Counted from the stretch's first letter, positions 1 to 6,441 are shown. The stretch is DNA of 9,347 bases from a bacterium (GCA_004562915.1 SFQZ01000094.1:1-9347); one strand, 5' to 3'. Numbers and translations are program-made. The notes: generated by a model not told the origin, from the letters alone.

Positions 1-38
1 CAATAAAGTGAGTCTGTGACAAAATACGCTTGGTTAAG

Positions 39-70
39 CCAGCAGGACAAGAGTTCCTTGTTTCTGCTGG
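39..70 (+). terminator. Hairpin, possible terminator near left edge
   Basis: A 7-bp stem (CCAGCAG at 39-45 with CTGCTGG at 64-70) continues into a second 5-bp stem (ACAAG at 47-51 with CTTGT at 57-61) around a 5-base loop. On the + strand it is followed by a T-rich stretch (TTTCTCTCGTTTTC), so it could terminate a + strand gene lying left of the window. On the minus strand there is no T-run after it; there it could be a leader hairpin downstream of the possible promoter at 89-126, or end the transcript of the receiver gene weakly. The stem is clear; its role is not. Confidence 0.4.
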
Positions 71-88
71 TTTCTCTCGTTTTCTGCC

Positions 89-126
89 ATTATAAACCAT
101 CGACTTCTGGATAAGTTCTGGATGAG
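89..126 (-). promoter_or_regulatory. Possible promoter with 11-bp tandem direct repeat
   Basis: On the minus strand a perfect -10 hexamer TATAAT (89-94) lies 10 bases downstream of two adjacent 11-base repeats, CTCATCCAGAA and CTTATCCAGAA (105-126), which differ at one base. Repeats spaced one helical turn apart are the usual layout of OmpR/PhoB-class activator sites, and no good -35 is present at 16-18 bases, as expected for an activated promoter. It would drive a gene beyond the left edge. The repeat and hexamer are seen directly; promoter function is inference. Confidence 0.3.
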
Positions 127-173
127 TTATGAACGGTCTAATATTTTGAAAATCGTTCGACAGAATGTGACAA

Positions 174-521
174 TTATGTATTTGCCAGACGCTTAATAGT
201 TGAAAGCAAATCCGGATCAGTTTTGCTACAGAATTCTCCGCCGTAGAACTTTACGCAATTAACTACAAACGGATTTTCAATCCCGGACATCAGCAGGAAC
301 GGAATGCGCTTTCCGTTCCTGCAAAGTTGTTCCAGCAGCTCCAATCCAGTGCCATCCGGCAAATTATAATCCGAACAGATTAAATCAACAGTGTTTTCTT
401 CCAGATTGTGCAGTGCTTCTTTTACCTTGCAAGCCTCATATATCTGAAACTGTTTACTCAACACATCGGCCAGAAGTTTCAGCAGTGTAGTATCATCTTC
501 TACAATCAATATCTTTTTCAT
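174..521 (-). CDS. Stand-alone response-regulator receiver protein
   Basis: A 115-residue protein consisting only of a CheY-like receiver domain with no output domain. Counting from a GTG at 530 (118 residues), the acidic pair is D12-D13, the phosphoacceptor D54 (in CSDYNLPDG), the switch serine S82 and the conserved lysine K103, so it should be phosphorylatable. I place the start at the ATG at 521 because the Shine-Dalgarno-like GAGG lies 10 bases before it and almost touches the GTG. The gene follows the terminator of the exporter genes and has its own promoter with the same 38-base element found in front of the exporter. By inference it belongs to the regulon of the response regulator at 5007-5705 and may act as a phosphate sink, a connector or a partner of an unseen protein. 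Its effector is unknown. Confidence 0.85.
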   Translation of the reverse strand: MKKILIVEDDTTLLKLLADVLSKQFQIYEACKVKEALHNLEENTVDLICSDYNLPDGTGLELLEQLCRNGKRIPFLLMSGIENPFVVNCVKFYGGEFCSKTDPDLLSTIKRLANT

Positions 522-561
522 CTTGGTCACACCTCATCTTTCACAGCAGTTCTTTTTCTGT

Positions 562-615
562 ATTGTACAGATTCTTGCTTACAATCAGGTGAATTTCCTC
601 TTACGAAATTGTAAG
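562..615 (-). promoter_or_regulatory. Promoter and 38-bp operator of the receiver gene
   Basis: The -10 hexamer on the minus strand is TACAAT (562-567). Ten bases upstream begins a 38-base element (578-615) that shares 32 of 38 positions with the one at 3758-3795. On the + strand it starts CTTACAATCAGGTGAATTT and contains a second CTTAC 22 bases later, closing with GTAAG, so it has an inverted pair CTTAC-N6-GTAAG plus an in-phase third half-site. At 17-base spacing the -35 position reads ACCTGA, a poor match, and it lies inside the element. This layout suggests activation by a bound regulator, most simply the OmpR-class protein encoded at 5007-5705. Confidence 0.65.
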
Positions 616-620
616 GTCGC

Positions 621-662
621 AAAAAAAGAAAAGGCAGACAATTCATTTCTGAACTGTCCGCC
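621..662 (-). terminator. Rho-independent terminator after the FtsX permease
   Basis: On the minus strand a 13-pair stem (arms 650-662 and 633-645, including two G-U pairs) closes a GAAA tetraloop and is followed directly by TTTTCTTTTTTT (621-632). It begins 15 bases after the permease stop codon. It separates the exporter genes from the receiver gene, which therefore needs its own promoter. Confidence 0.9.
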
Positions 663-677
663 ATAAATTAACGTTTG

Positions 678-3038
678 CTATTGGGCGCTGATCGTATCCA
701 CAATGGAAGTGTTATGAATTTTCTTTATTGGTCCGTGAACCGCCAAGACTACAGAGACTATAACAATCAAGACAATGATTCCCAATTCTACCAACGGGAG
801 CCGCCACGACTCTCCCCACTTATAACTGATCAGCAATCCAAACAGGATTTTGTTACATATTAGTCCTAACACAGTTCCGGCAATGCTGCCAACAACCGCA
901 TAGGTAGCCGCCTCTGCAACAACCATTTTAGAAAGCTGTCGGTCGCTCAATCCAATGGCCCGGAAAGCACCATATTGTTTTGTCCTCGCTGCGACACTCA
1001 TTGCTATACTGTTTATCACATTGAATATTGTGATCAGAGCGATTAGTACCAGGAAACCATAAAGGAACAGCCAAACACAGTAATATATCCCCAAAGTGCT
1101 GCTGTTGTCTATCCGCTTGTCAACAAAGGTATATCCCTTTCCAAAATTCTGGTGTATGGCATTCACATCAGAATCCGTAGAACGATCCGAAAGCTGCATA
1201 TCGATAATTGTATAATCCGATTGCCCGGTTATTTGCCGGAACGTATCTTCGGAGCAAATAATCGTTCCAACATCTGTGGCATTGTTAAATGGGCTTGCCG
1301 AAAGCATACCCACTATTTTTATTTCCGCCGTCTGGCCGCCAATGCTCATTATTACCGTATCGCCAACTTCTATGGTGTTCTGTGCTTCATATACGATCAG
1401 TCCGGTATTGATTTCATTTTGCACGGTTTCCAAAGAACCCTGCTGTAAATAATCACTGGCCCATTCAAATTGTTTCTGCTCATATGAGATTAAATTAACC
1501 TTTTTATCCGAATCATTCACTGTAACTGGTACATCATATGCGAACATCCGTCCGTAAACAGACTCAACAGCCGGGTTATTTTTAAGCGCATCCATGTAAG
1601 CTCTGTCAACGGAGCAGGTGTTATCCGGGCTAACAATGGATATATCCGGTGCCCAGGGATACAACGGTGTCAAAGTGTGGTTCATAAATGTAATCGTTAC
1701 GGAAAAGGCAAGAAAAAGGATAATGCTCAGGGCAAAAGAACCTACCATCAAAACAAAATTTTTGCGGCTTGATTTTGCGTGGTGTATGCCGAGCGATGTG
1801 TCCACCTTAAACAACTTCGTATTCGCTGCCTTCCTTACTGGCTGCATATCATTTGCATTTCCTGAAACGGCCGTTAGAGGAGAAACCTTCGATGCTTTTC
1901 TCGCAGGGGAGCGGGCAGCCAATAGAACCGTCAGTACACCTACCACAACGCCTGCAATCATGCTTGGTATGCTAATGCTGAATGCGGGCATCGCTCCAAA
2001 GTATTCAGGACTAAGGAGCCGCAGGATAAAGCATAAAATCCAAATCAAAACCACTCCTGTCAAAACACCGACAGGTATTGCAAATCGGCACCAGCTCAGA
2101 GCCTCTTTCCGCACGATTCGCATTACCTGTTTTGGTGTTGCCCCAACACAGCGCATCAATCCAAAAAACTCTGTCCTTTGTGCGACATTACTGTTTAAGC
2201 TGCTTGCAATCATCAGAATGCCTGCAATCAGGACCAATACAAACAAAACTGCGGCGGCCGTATAGACCTGCATCATAAAAGAATCTACGCTCTGCCCCAA
2301 CAGGCAAAGCAGCTTTGTGTTTTCGGAAACCTGCTCGTCAGATAAATGAAATTGTGATTTCAAATCTGCAATCTTGCCCGAAACATCCCTCGTATTTGCG
2401 AACTGAACATAGAACACTGTGTTATAGTCTGTCGGTTTTCCATCGACCACGCCAGGGTAAATAGACCGGAATGACTCAGTATTCAAAAACACTCCATAAA
2501 AGTCGCTGCTCATCAAATGCGAAGTATTCGTCACAAACGCTGATACAGTAAAAATGTATTCTGCTCCATCGGAAGTATCAATCGTAATTTGATCCCCGAT
2601 ATTTAATCCCATCATGTCCCTAGCATTTTCCGTTACCATCGCTTCATCGTTTTGCAAAGGGAATGTTCCTTCTGTGACCATATCGGGAAAGATATTAGCA
2701 AACAGTTCTTCATCGCTTCCACAAATAACTGCGGAAATTCCGTCCAAAGCATACCCCTCGTTCCCCCGATAATTGAATACGCCATAAGAGGAAAGTGCAG
2801 AAACATCCGGACGCGCAGCCATAACTGCTGCATCTTCATCACTGATATCCTGGACTGCAATATGCCAGTTTCCCGTCTCTGCCTGCGTAGCGATAATCTG
2901 GCTCCGGATGAACATATCTGCCATGCCAAAGATCGTAGTTACCAAAAACACCGCTAAAATAATGCAGAAAACTGACATCCTGTTTTGTTTCTTATGAACT
3001 TTCGCGGATATAGGGACAAGATCAAGATAACTTTTCAT
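678..3038 (-). CDS. FtsX-type ABC transporter permease (MacB/SalY-like)
   Basis: A 786-residue membrane protein with two similar halves. Hydrophobic segments lie near residues 22-43, 258-282, 318-340 and 357-376, then 427-452, 655-682, 708-730 and 750-768, giving 4+4 helices. A large extracytoplasmic region follows the first helix of each half (about 44-257 and 453-654). Each half carries the FtsX coupling segment after its second helix: RTEFFGLMRCVGATPKQV (288-305) and RTKQYGAFRAIGLSDRQL (685-702). The family couples ATP hydrolysis inside to movement of peptides, lipoproteins or antibiotics outside or in the outer leaflet. The start ATG overlaps the ATPase gene by 17 bases, with GGAGGGG ahead of it. 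A role in envelope-stress or antimicrobial-peptide detoxification is inferred from the linked two-component system; the substrate is unknown. Confidence 0.92.
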   Translation of the reverse strand: MKSYLDLVPISAKVHKKQNRMSVFCIILAVFLVTTIFGMADMFIRSQIIATQAETGNWHIAVQDISDEDAAVMAARPDVSALSSYGVFNYRGNEGYALDGISAVICGSDEELFANIFPDMVTEGTFPLQNDEAMVTENARDMMGLNIGDQITIDTSDGAEYIFTVSAFVTNTSHLMSSDFYGVFLNTESFRSIYPGVVDGKPTDYNTVFYVQFANTRDVSGKIADLKSQFHLSDEQVSENTKLLCLLGQSVDSFMMQVYTAAAVLFVLVLIAGILMIASSLNSNVAQRTEFFGLMRCVGATPKQVMRIVRKEALSWCRFAIPVGVLTGVVLIWILCFILRLLSPEYFGAMPAFSISIPSMIAGVVVGVLTVLLAARSPARKASKVSPLTAVSGNANDMQPVRKAANTKLFKVDTSLGIHHAKSSRKNFVLMVGSFALSIILFLAFSVTITFMNHTLTPLYPWAPDISIVSPDNTCSVDRAYMDALKNNPAVESVYGRMFAYDVPVTVNDSDKKVNLISYEQKQFEWASDYLQQGSLETVQNEINTGLIVYEAQNTIEVGDTVIMSIGGQTAEIKIVGMLSASPFNNATDVGTIICSEDTFRQITGQSDYTIIDMQLSDRSTDSDVNAIHQNFGKGYTFVDKRIDNSSTLGIYYCVWLFLYGFLVLIALITIFNVINSIAMSVAARTKQYGAFRAIGLSDRQLSKMVVAEAATYAVVGSIAGTVLGLICNKILFGLLISYKWGESWRLPLVELGIIVLIVIVSVVLAVHGPIKKIHNTSIVDTISAQ

Positions 3039-3717
3039 TCTTTTCCCCTCCCAAATCTGTCAATACGCCATCCGATACCTGGAATACCCGGTCTACCGAT
3101 GCCGTCAAATTCTTATTGTGTGTAATCATCAAAATCGTTTGCCGATAGTGCCTGGACGCCTGTGTCAGCAGGTCTATAACGTCCTGGCTGTTTTTGCTGT
3201 CGAGGTTTCCAGTCGGCTCATCAGCTAAGATAAGTTTGGGTTTTGTGATTAAAGCCCGGCCAATCGCAACACGCTGCTGTTGACCGCCGGATAACTGGCT
3301 AGGCAGATGATGACGCCGCCCCTTCAACCCAAGCAAATCTAAAATTTCTTCAATCGCTGCCGAATCAGGTTTGCGGTAATCCAAAAGCAAAGGGAACATA
3401 ATATTCTGCTCCACGTTCAGTTCAGAAACAAGCTGAAAAGACTGGAATATAAAACCAATGTTGCGCCTTCGGAAAATTGTGCGCTGCTCCTCCTTCATGG
3501 AAAACAGGTCCTGTCCATCTACCCAAATGTTCCCGGAAGTCGGAACATCCAAAGCACCAATACAGTTCAACAGGGTGCTTTTACCAGAACCGGATTCTCC
3601 AACCACAGCGGCAAACTCGCCCTTTTCCAGTGAGAAGGATACTTTCTTTAAGGCATCTACTGCCGCCTCGCCCTTCCCATAAGTTTTGCTTAAATCTGAT
3701 ACTTTCAAAATTTCCAT
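3022..3717 (-). CDS. ABC transporter ATP-binding protein (MacB/LolD family)
   Basis: A 231-residue nucleotide-binding subunit, full length for the family. Visible motifs: Walker A GESGSGKST (40-48), Q-loop Q92 (FIFQSFQL), signature LSGGQQQR (142-149), Walker B LILADEPTGNLDS (162-174) and switch histidine H200 (MITH). The string ADEPTGNLDS and the run IGFIFQSFQL are typical of the MacB/LolD/BceA group, which pairs with FtsX-type permeases such as the next gene. A ribosome binding site AAGGAGG lies 10 bases before the ATG. The gene sits 63 bases after the histidine kinase, with no terminator between, so it can be reached by read-through as well as from its own promoter at 3742-3795. It supplies the energy for the exporter. 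Confidence 0.95.
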   Translation of the reverse strand: MEILKVSDLSKTYGKGEAAVDALKKVSFSLEKGEFAAVVGESGSGKSTLLNCIGALDVPTSGNIWVDGQDLFSMKEEQRTIFRRRNIGFIFQSFQLVSELNVEQNIMFPLLLDYRKPDSAAIEEILDLLGLKGRRHHLPSQLSGGQQQRVAIGRALITKPKLILADEPTGNLDSKNSQDVIDLLTQASRHYRQTILMITHNKNLTASVDRVFQVSDGVLTDLGGEKNEKLS

Positions 3718-3741
3718 TGTGTCAATGCCTCCTTTCCTTAA

Positions 3742-3795
3742 AGAATAGCAGGGACAGCTTACAATCAGGTGAATTTGACCTTACGATTCTGTAAG
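3742..3795 (-). promoter_or_regulatory. Promoter and 38-bp operator of the exporter genes
   Basis: The -10-like hexamer on the minus strand is TATTCT (3742-3747), and the 38-base element (3758-3795) begins 10 bases upstream of it, the same distance as at the receiver gene. Its first 19 bases on the + strand are identical to the other copy, and the CTTAC/GTAAG half-sites are all preserved, while the six differences fall in the segments between them. The element overlaps the last 15 bases of the histidine kinase gene, whose TAA stop lies inside it. It is the likely binding site of the response regulator encoded just upstream, allowing induction of the ABC genes above the level of the TCS genes. 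Confidence 0.65.
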
Positions 3796-5010
3796 AAAGG
3801 AGAGCGTAAAAGTCGTACCCATGTTTTGTTCGCTTTTCACGGAAACAATCCCGCCTTGTCCTTCTATAATCGATTTCGCAAGAGGCAGCCCCAGCCCGAT
3901 TCCCTGTGTATCAAGAGAATGCTTGCTGCGGTAAAAACGCTTGAAAATATGGTGTATATCTTCCGGAGCTATCCCATTCCCATCATCGGTAATAAAAATA
4001 CGGAGCATGAGTGGTGTATATTCCCATGCAATACGAATCACCCCGCCCCGTTTTGTATGGTCCAAAGCATTTTTTACAATGTTTCCAATCGCTTCACTCG
4101 TCCATTCCATATCACAAACGACTCTCTGCGCCGGATCTCCCTCAATTAAAATTTTCTTTCCTTCATTGTCTGCTCTTGTGGTCAATTCATTGATAGACTG
4201 TGAAATCAATTCCGTCACGGAATAGCTGCTTTTCTCAAAAACAATATTCCCTGTGTCTAACCGTGTGATTTTCAGCATGGCCTGGATTAACTGCTCCATG
4301 CGCTTTAATGCCACTCCCATTTTTGCAGAAAACTCTTTTACGGTTTCCAGATTATCCGGTTCGCCCTCGATAATTTCCTGATACATATGAAGCGCCGCAA
4401 GGGGAGTTTTTAATTGATGGGATATATCAGAGATTGTATTTTTCAAAAACTCTTTTGTCTCATGCTCTGCTTCACTTTTTGATTGCAGCATCGTAGCAAG
4501 CTGCTCAACTGAGGCAAATATTTGAAAGATTGCTCCTTCGCTGTTTTCCAACAAATGACAGGAGTAATCACCGTTAATATAGTTGGTCAGTACTTTACCC
4601 GCCTGCAGATATAACTGTTTCCTTCGCCAGAAGAAAACGAATGTCCCAGTCAAAAGCAGGAAAATGAGAAATACAGAAATGAGAATAAGTTCATAAAATG
4701 TAGCCCGCTGAAACCGGGAAACAAAGGGCAGCATACTGTTTGCAGTCCTGCCATCTATACCAGCCGCCGCTAACAATTCATTTCCTGTTTCACTGGTTTC
4801 TGTATTGGTAATCGCTGTAGCAATAACATCTCTGGAAACACCCTGCTCTAAAAGAGAAGATACAACTGCCTGGTCATGAGAAATCAACATCTCTTTCGCG
4901 GCATTAGCCTGGGCCGCACCAAATAGTAATCCTGTTCCCAAAACCAAGAAGGCAAAAAAGATCAGGAAAAACCAATAATATTTAATCTGCTTGTCTTGAT
5001 AGAAACTCAT
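3781..5010 (-). CDS. Membrane sensor histidine kinase
   Basis: A 409-residue kinase: first membrane helix about 11-33, an extracytoplasmic domain of about 70 residues (35-105), second helix about 107-128, a linker, then the dimerisation/phosphoacceptor domain with H198 in DISHQLKTPL, and the ATPase domain with N-box NIVKNALDH (310-318), G1 DDGNGIAPED (342-351), F-box IFKRFYRS and G2 GIGLGLPLAKS (370-380). All catalytic residues are present. Unlike BceS-type kinases that usually serve FtsX exporters and have almost no external loop, this one has a real sensor domain, so it may detect its signal directly. Its ATG overlaps the response regulator stop by 4 bases (ATGA), with GAAGGAG ahead, which implies translational coupling. 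The ligand is not predictable from sequence. Confidence 0.93.
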   Translation of the reverse strand: MSFYQDKQIKYYWFFLIFFAFLVLGTGLLFGAAQANAAKEMLISHDQAVVSSLLEQGVSRDVIATAITNTETSETGNELLAAAGIDGRTANSMLPFVSRFQRATFYELILISVFLIFLLLTGTFVFFWRRKQLYLQAGKVLTNYINGDYSCHLLENSEGAIFQIFASVEQLATMLQSKSEAEHETKEFLKNTISDISHQLKTPLAALHMYQEIIEGEPDNLETVKEFSAKMGVALKRMEQLIQAMLKITRLDTGNIVFEKSSYSVTELISQSINELTTRADNEGKKILIEGDPAQRVVCDMEWTSEAIGNIVKNALDHTKRGGVIRIAWEYTPLMLRIFITDDGNGIAPEDIHHIFKRFYRSKHSLDTQGIGLGLPLAKSIIEGQGGIVSVKSEQNMGTTFTLSFLTES

Positions 5011-5705
5011 TCATTCATCTCCTTCCACTGATAACCAAATCCCCGAACAGTTACCAGATGTTCTGGATGGGATGGATTCTTTTCTACCTTCTCACGGAGC
5101 CTGCGTACATATACAGAAAGCGTGTTGTTGTCAACATAGTCTCCGATATTGTCCCACAGTTCATTTAAGATCATGTCCCGTGTCACAATCCGATTCGCAT
5201 TCCTTACCAGCAGGCAGAGGAGCCGATATTCTGCACCTGTCAAATCCAATACCTTTCCCGCCAGCATTGCCCGACTTCCGAAAAGGTCAATGGTAATATC
5301 TCCGCATTCAATCGTCGTGGGATTAGCCTCATTCGATATTCCCGCCCTGCGGAGCAATGCCCGGATGCGCGAACATAGCTCTCCCAATTTAAAAGGTTTT
5401 GTTATATAGTCATCGCCCCCGCAGTCAAGCCCACGGATCACACTGACTTCCTCATCAGATGCCGTCAGATAAATGATCGGTATCTGATGATTCTGCTTTC
5501 TTACCTTTTCGCATACTTCAAATCCTGTTCCATCCGGTAAAGTGACATCTAAAAGCAGCAAATCATATTTTCCGATATCCTGCAACGCTGTAAATGCTTC
5601 ACGGACAGTACGAACCGTTTCCACTTCAAATCCATTTTTCTTTAAGGAATATTGGAGTCCATCTATTAAACTCACATCATCCTCTAACAATAAAATTCTA
5701 TTCAT
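5007..5705 (-). CDS. OmpR/PhoB-class response regulator
   Basis: A 232-residue regulator with a receiver domain (about 1-120) and a winged-helix DNA-binding domain (about 130-228). Receiver residues are intact: D9-D10, phosphoacceptor D53 (LLLDVTLPDG), switch T81 and K103-P104. The output domain shows the usual pattern, from LTGAEYRLLCLL through VDNNTLSVYVRRLREKVE to VRGFGYQW. It is cognate to the overlapping kinase gene and by inference binds the 38-base elements at 3758-3795 and 578-615. It starts at an ATG overlapping the stop of the small HTH gene by 4 bases, with AAGGAG seven bases before it. It resembles the VanR-like group in general form, but that is too broad to justify a gene symbol. 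Confidence 0.94.
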   Translation of the reverse strand: MNRILLLEDDVSLIDGLQYSLKKNGFEVETVRTVREAFTALQDIGKYDLLLLDVTLPDGTGFEVCEKVRKQNHQIPIIYLTASDEEVSVIRGLDCGGDDYITKPFKLGELCSRIRALLRRAGISNEANPTTIECGDITIDLFGSRAMLAGKVLDLTGAEYRLLCLLVRNANRIVTRDMILNELWDNIGDYVDNNTLSVYVRRLREKVEKNPSHPEHLVTVRGFGYQWKEMNE

Positions 5706-5884
5706 GTTGTAGCTCCTTTCCGGCCTGCCCGCCCATCGTCCGGTCTGCTTGCGTCTTTGGGTATCAGCCAGACGCCAGACAGTTTTACTACGCCGTCAAT
5801 CCGGCCTGCTTTACAATGGTATTGCACCATTCGCTCAGTCAGTTTCCATTTTTCTGCTGCTTCTTTTGTTGTCATAAACTCCAT
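5702..5884 (-). CDS. Small helix-turn-helix DNA-binding protein
   Basis: A 60-residue protein beginning MEFMTTKEAAEKWKLTERMV. The pattern TTKEAAEKWKLTERMVQYHC followed by GRIDGVVKLSGVWLIPKDA matches the MerR/excisionase-like HTH fold: a helix-turn-helix and then a short wing ending in W-L-I-P. The frame is open back to 6043, but I choose the ATG at 5884 because GGGAGG stands 8 bases before it and the promoter at 5909-5937 lies inside the longer frame. The C-terminal tail is short and rich in R, D and G. It is the first gene of the TCS operon and is coupled to the response regulator by a 4-base overlap. It could autoregulate through the palindrome in its promoter; its real target is unknown. 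Confidence 0.8.
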   Translation of the reverse strand: MEFMTTKEAAEKWKLTERMVQYHCKAGRIDGVVKLSGVWLIPKDASRPDDGRAGRKGATT

Positions 5885-5908
5885 CTTTTCTCCCTCCCAA
5901 TAGATACT

Positions 5909-5937
5909 ATTATATTTCGTTAAAACGAAATAAGCAA
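5909..5937 (-). promoter_or_regulatory. Sigma-A promoter with palindromic operator in the spacer
   Basis: On the minus strand TTGCTT (5932-5937), 17 bases, then TATAAT (5909-5914). The spacer is occupied by a perfect palindrome (5913-5932): arms TATTTCGTT and AACGAAATA around two bases, reaching into both hexamers. A protein bound here would cover -35 and -10 at once, so the site is expected to repress. It lies 25 bases upstream of the HTH start codon, leaving a short leader with GGGAGG. The promoter should transcribe the HTH, response regulator and kinase genes, with possible read-through to the exporter. Confidence 0.8.
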
Positions 5938-5969
5938 GATAGATGGTCTTAATATTCTTTAAACTTTCT

Positions 5970-6021
5970 GATAAGAAAGAGGCAGAGGCCAGCCACTCCA
6001 ACACGGAGTGACCGCCTCTGC
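5970..6021 (-). terminator. Hairpin terminator after the winged-helix gene
   Basis: Two stacked stems: GCAGAGG/CCTCTGC (5982-5988 with 6015-6021) outside and CACTCC/GGAGTG (5994-5999 with 6005-6010) inside, with a 5-base loop and small unpaired segments between the stems. On the minus strand it starts two bases after the TAA of the winged-helix gene and is followed by CTCTTTCTTATC, moderately T-rich. On the + strand it is followed by TTTTATT, so it could act both ways, although no + strand gene is seen. It separates the winged-helix gene from the TCS operon. Confidence 0.6.
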
Positions 6022-6023
6022 TT

Positions 6024-6431
6024 TTATTCTCCCACGCCCACAAACCGATATCCGCTCCCGACCACCGTTTCTATGTACCCATCTCCGATCTTCCGTCTGA
6101 GCGAATACACCACATTCGCCACCGCCGCCCCGCAATGCTCCGGGTCCGCTTTCCAGACCGCTTCGTATATCTGCTCTTTGGAAAGAACCCAGGACGGGTG
6201 TTGCACCAGGTAGAGTAACGTGAAGAACTCATAGTGGGCGAGAGGGACGGGAATGCCATTGTGGTAGACAGTCTGTTCGTTGGTGCGGATTTCCAGATTG
6301 GGGAAGGTGAGGATGTCGGAACTATGGGTGGCTTCCTGGGATTCTGCTCCCGGCAGTGAAACCAGGACGGTTTCAGAAACGCTCCCGGAGGGAGCAATCT
6401 TCCTCATCACAATTTCTATCGTTCCAACCAA
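6024..6431 (-). CDS. Orphan OmpR-type winged-helix DNA-binding protein
   Basis: A 135-residue protein whose last ~95 residues form a Trans_reg_C winged-helix domain: LTFPNLEI, then LAHYEFFTLLYLVQHPSWVL, SKEQIYEAVW, ANVVYSLRRKIG and VVGSGYRFVGVG. The first ~40 residues are not a receiver and show no phosphorylation site, so DNA binding cannot be controlled by the usual phosphotransfer. I place the start at TTG 6431 because a full Shine-Dalgarno GGAGGTGAT covers the only upstream GTG (6437). The base composition is distinctly GC-richer than its neighbours: two 60-base lines counted by hand gave about 52% and 62%. It sits between a decayed carboxypeptidase gene and a terminator. Its target genes are unknown; it may be a receiver-less remnant or a true stand-alone regulator. 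Confidence 0.75.
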   Translation of the reverse strand: MVGTIEIVMRKIAPSGSVSETVLVSLPGAESQEATHSSDILTFPNLEIRTNEQTVYHNGIPVPLAHYEFFTLLYLVQHPSWVLSKEQIYEAVWKADPEHCGAAVANVVYSLRRKIGDGYIETVVGSGYRFVGVGE

Positions 6432-6436
6432 TATCA

Positions 6437-6441
6437 CCTCC
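6437..6441 (-). promoter_or_regulatory. Ribosome binding site deciding a TTG start
   Basis: The minus strand reads GGCGGAGGTGATATTGG. GGAGG (6437-6441) is followed by 5 bases and then TTG (6429-6431). The longest frame's GTG start (6435-6437) overlaps the Shine-Dalgarno itself and cannot be used with it. The next in-frame GTG and ATG, about 20 bases further on, are too far away. Confidence 0.65.

Noticed and set aside
1618..2265. Long + strand reading frame (215 codons) antisense to the FtsX permease
   Set aside because: It mirrors the membrane-protein codons of the real gene, shows no family features or ribosome binding site, and the opposite frame is a clear 786-residue permease.
2633..2929. 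98-codon minus-strand frame inside the permease gene
   Set aside because: It is an out-of-frame shadow of the permease, with no homology features and no separate translation signals.
5885..6043. N-terminal extension of the small HTH gene to 6043
   Set aside because: It would overlap the upstream gene's end and terminator and contain the TTGCTT/TATAAT promoter. A good ribosome binding site stands before the ATG at 5884.
6071..6397. 108-codon minus-strand frame overlapping the winged-helix gene
   Set aside because: It is a shadow frame in GC-rich DNA; its product is proline- and serine-rich low-complexity text, while the other frame gives a complete winged-helix domain.
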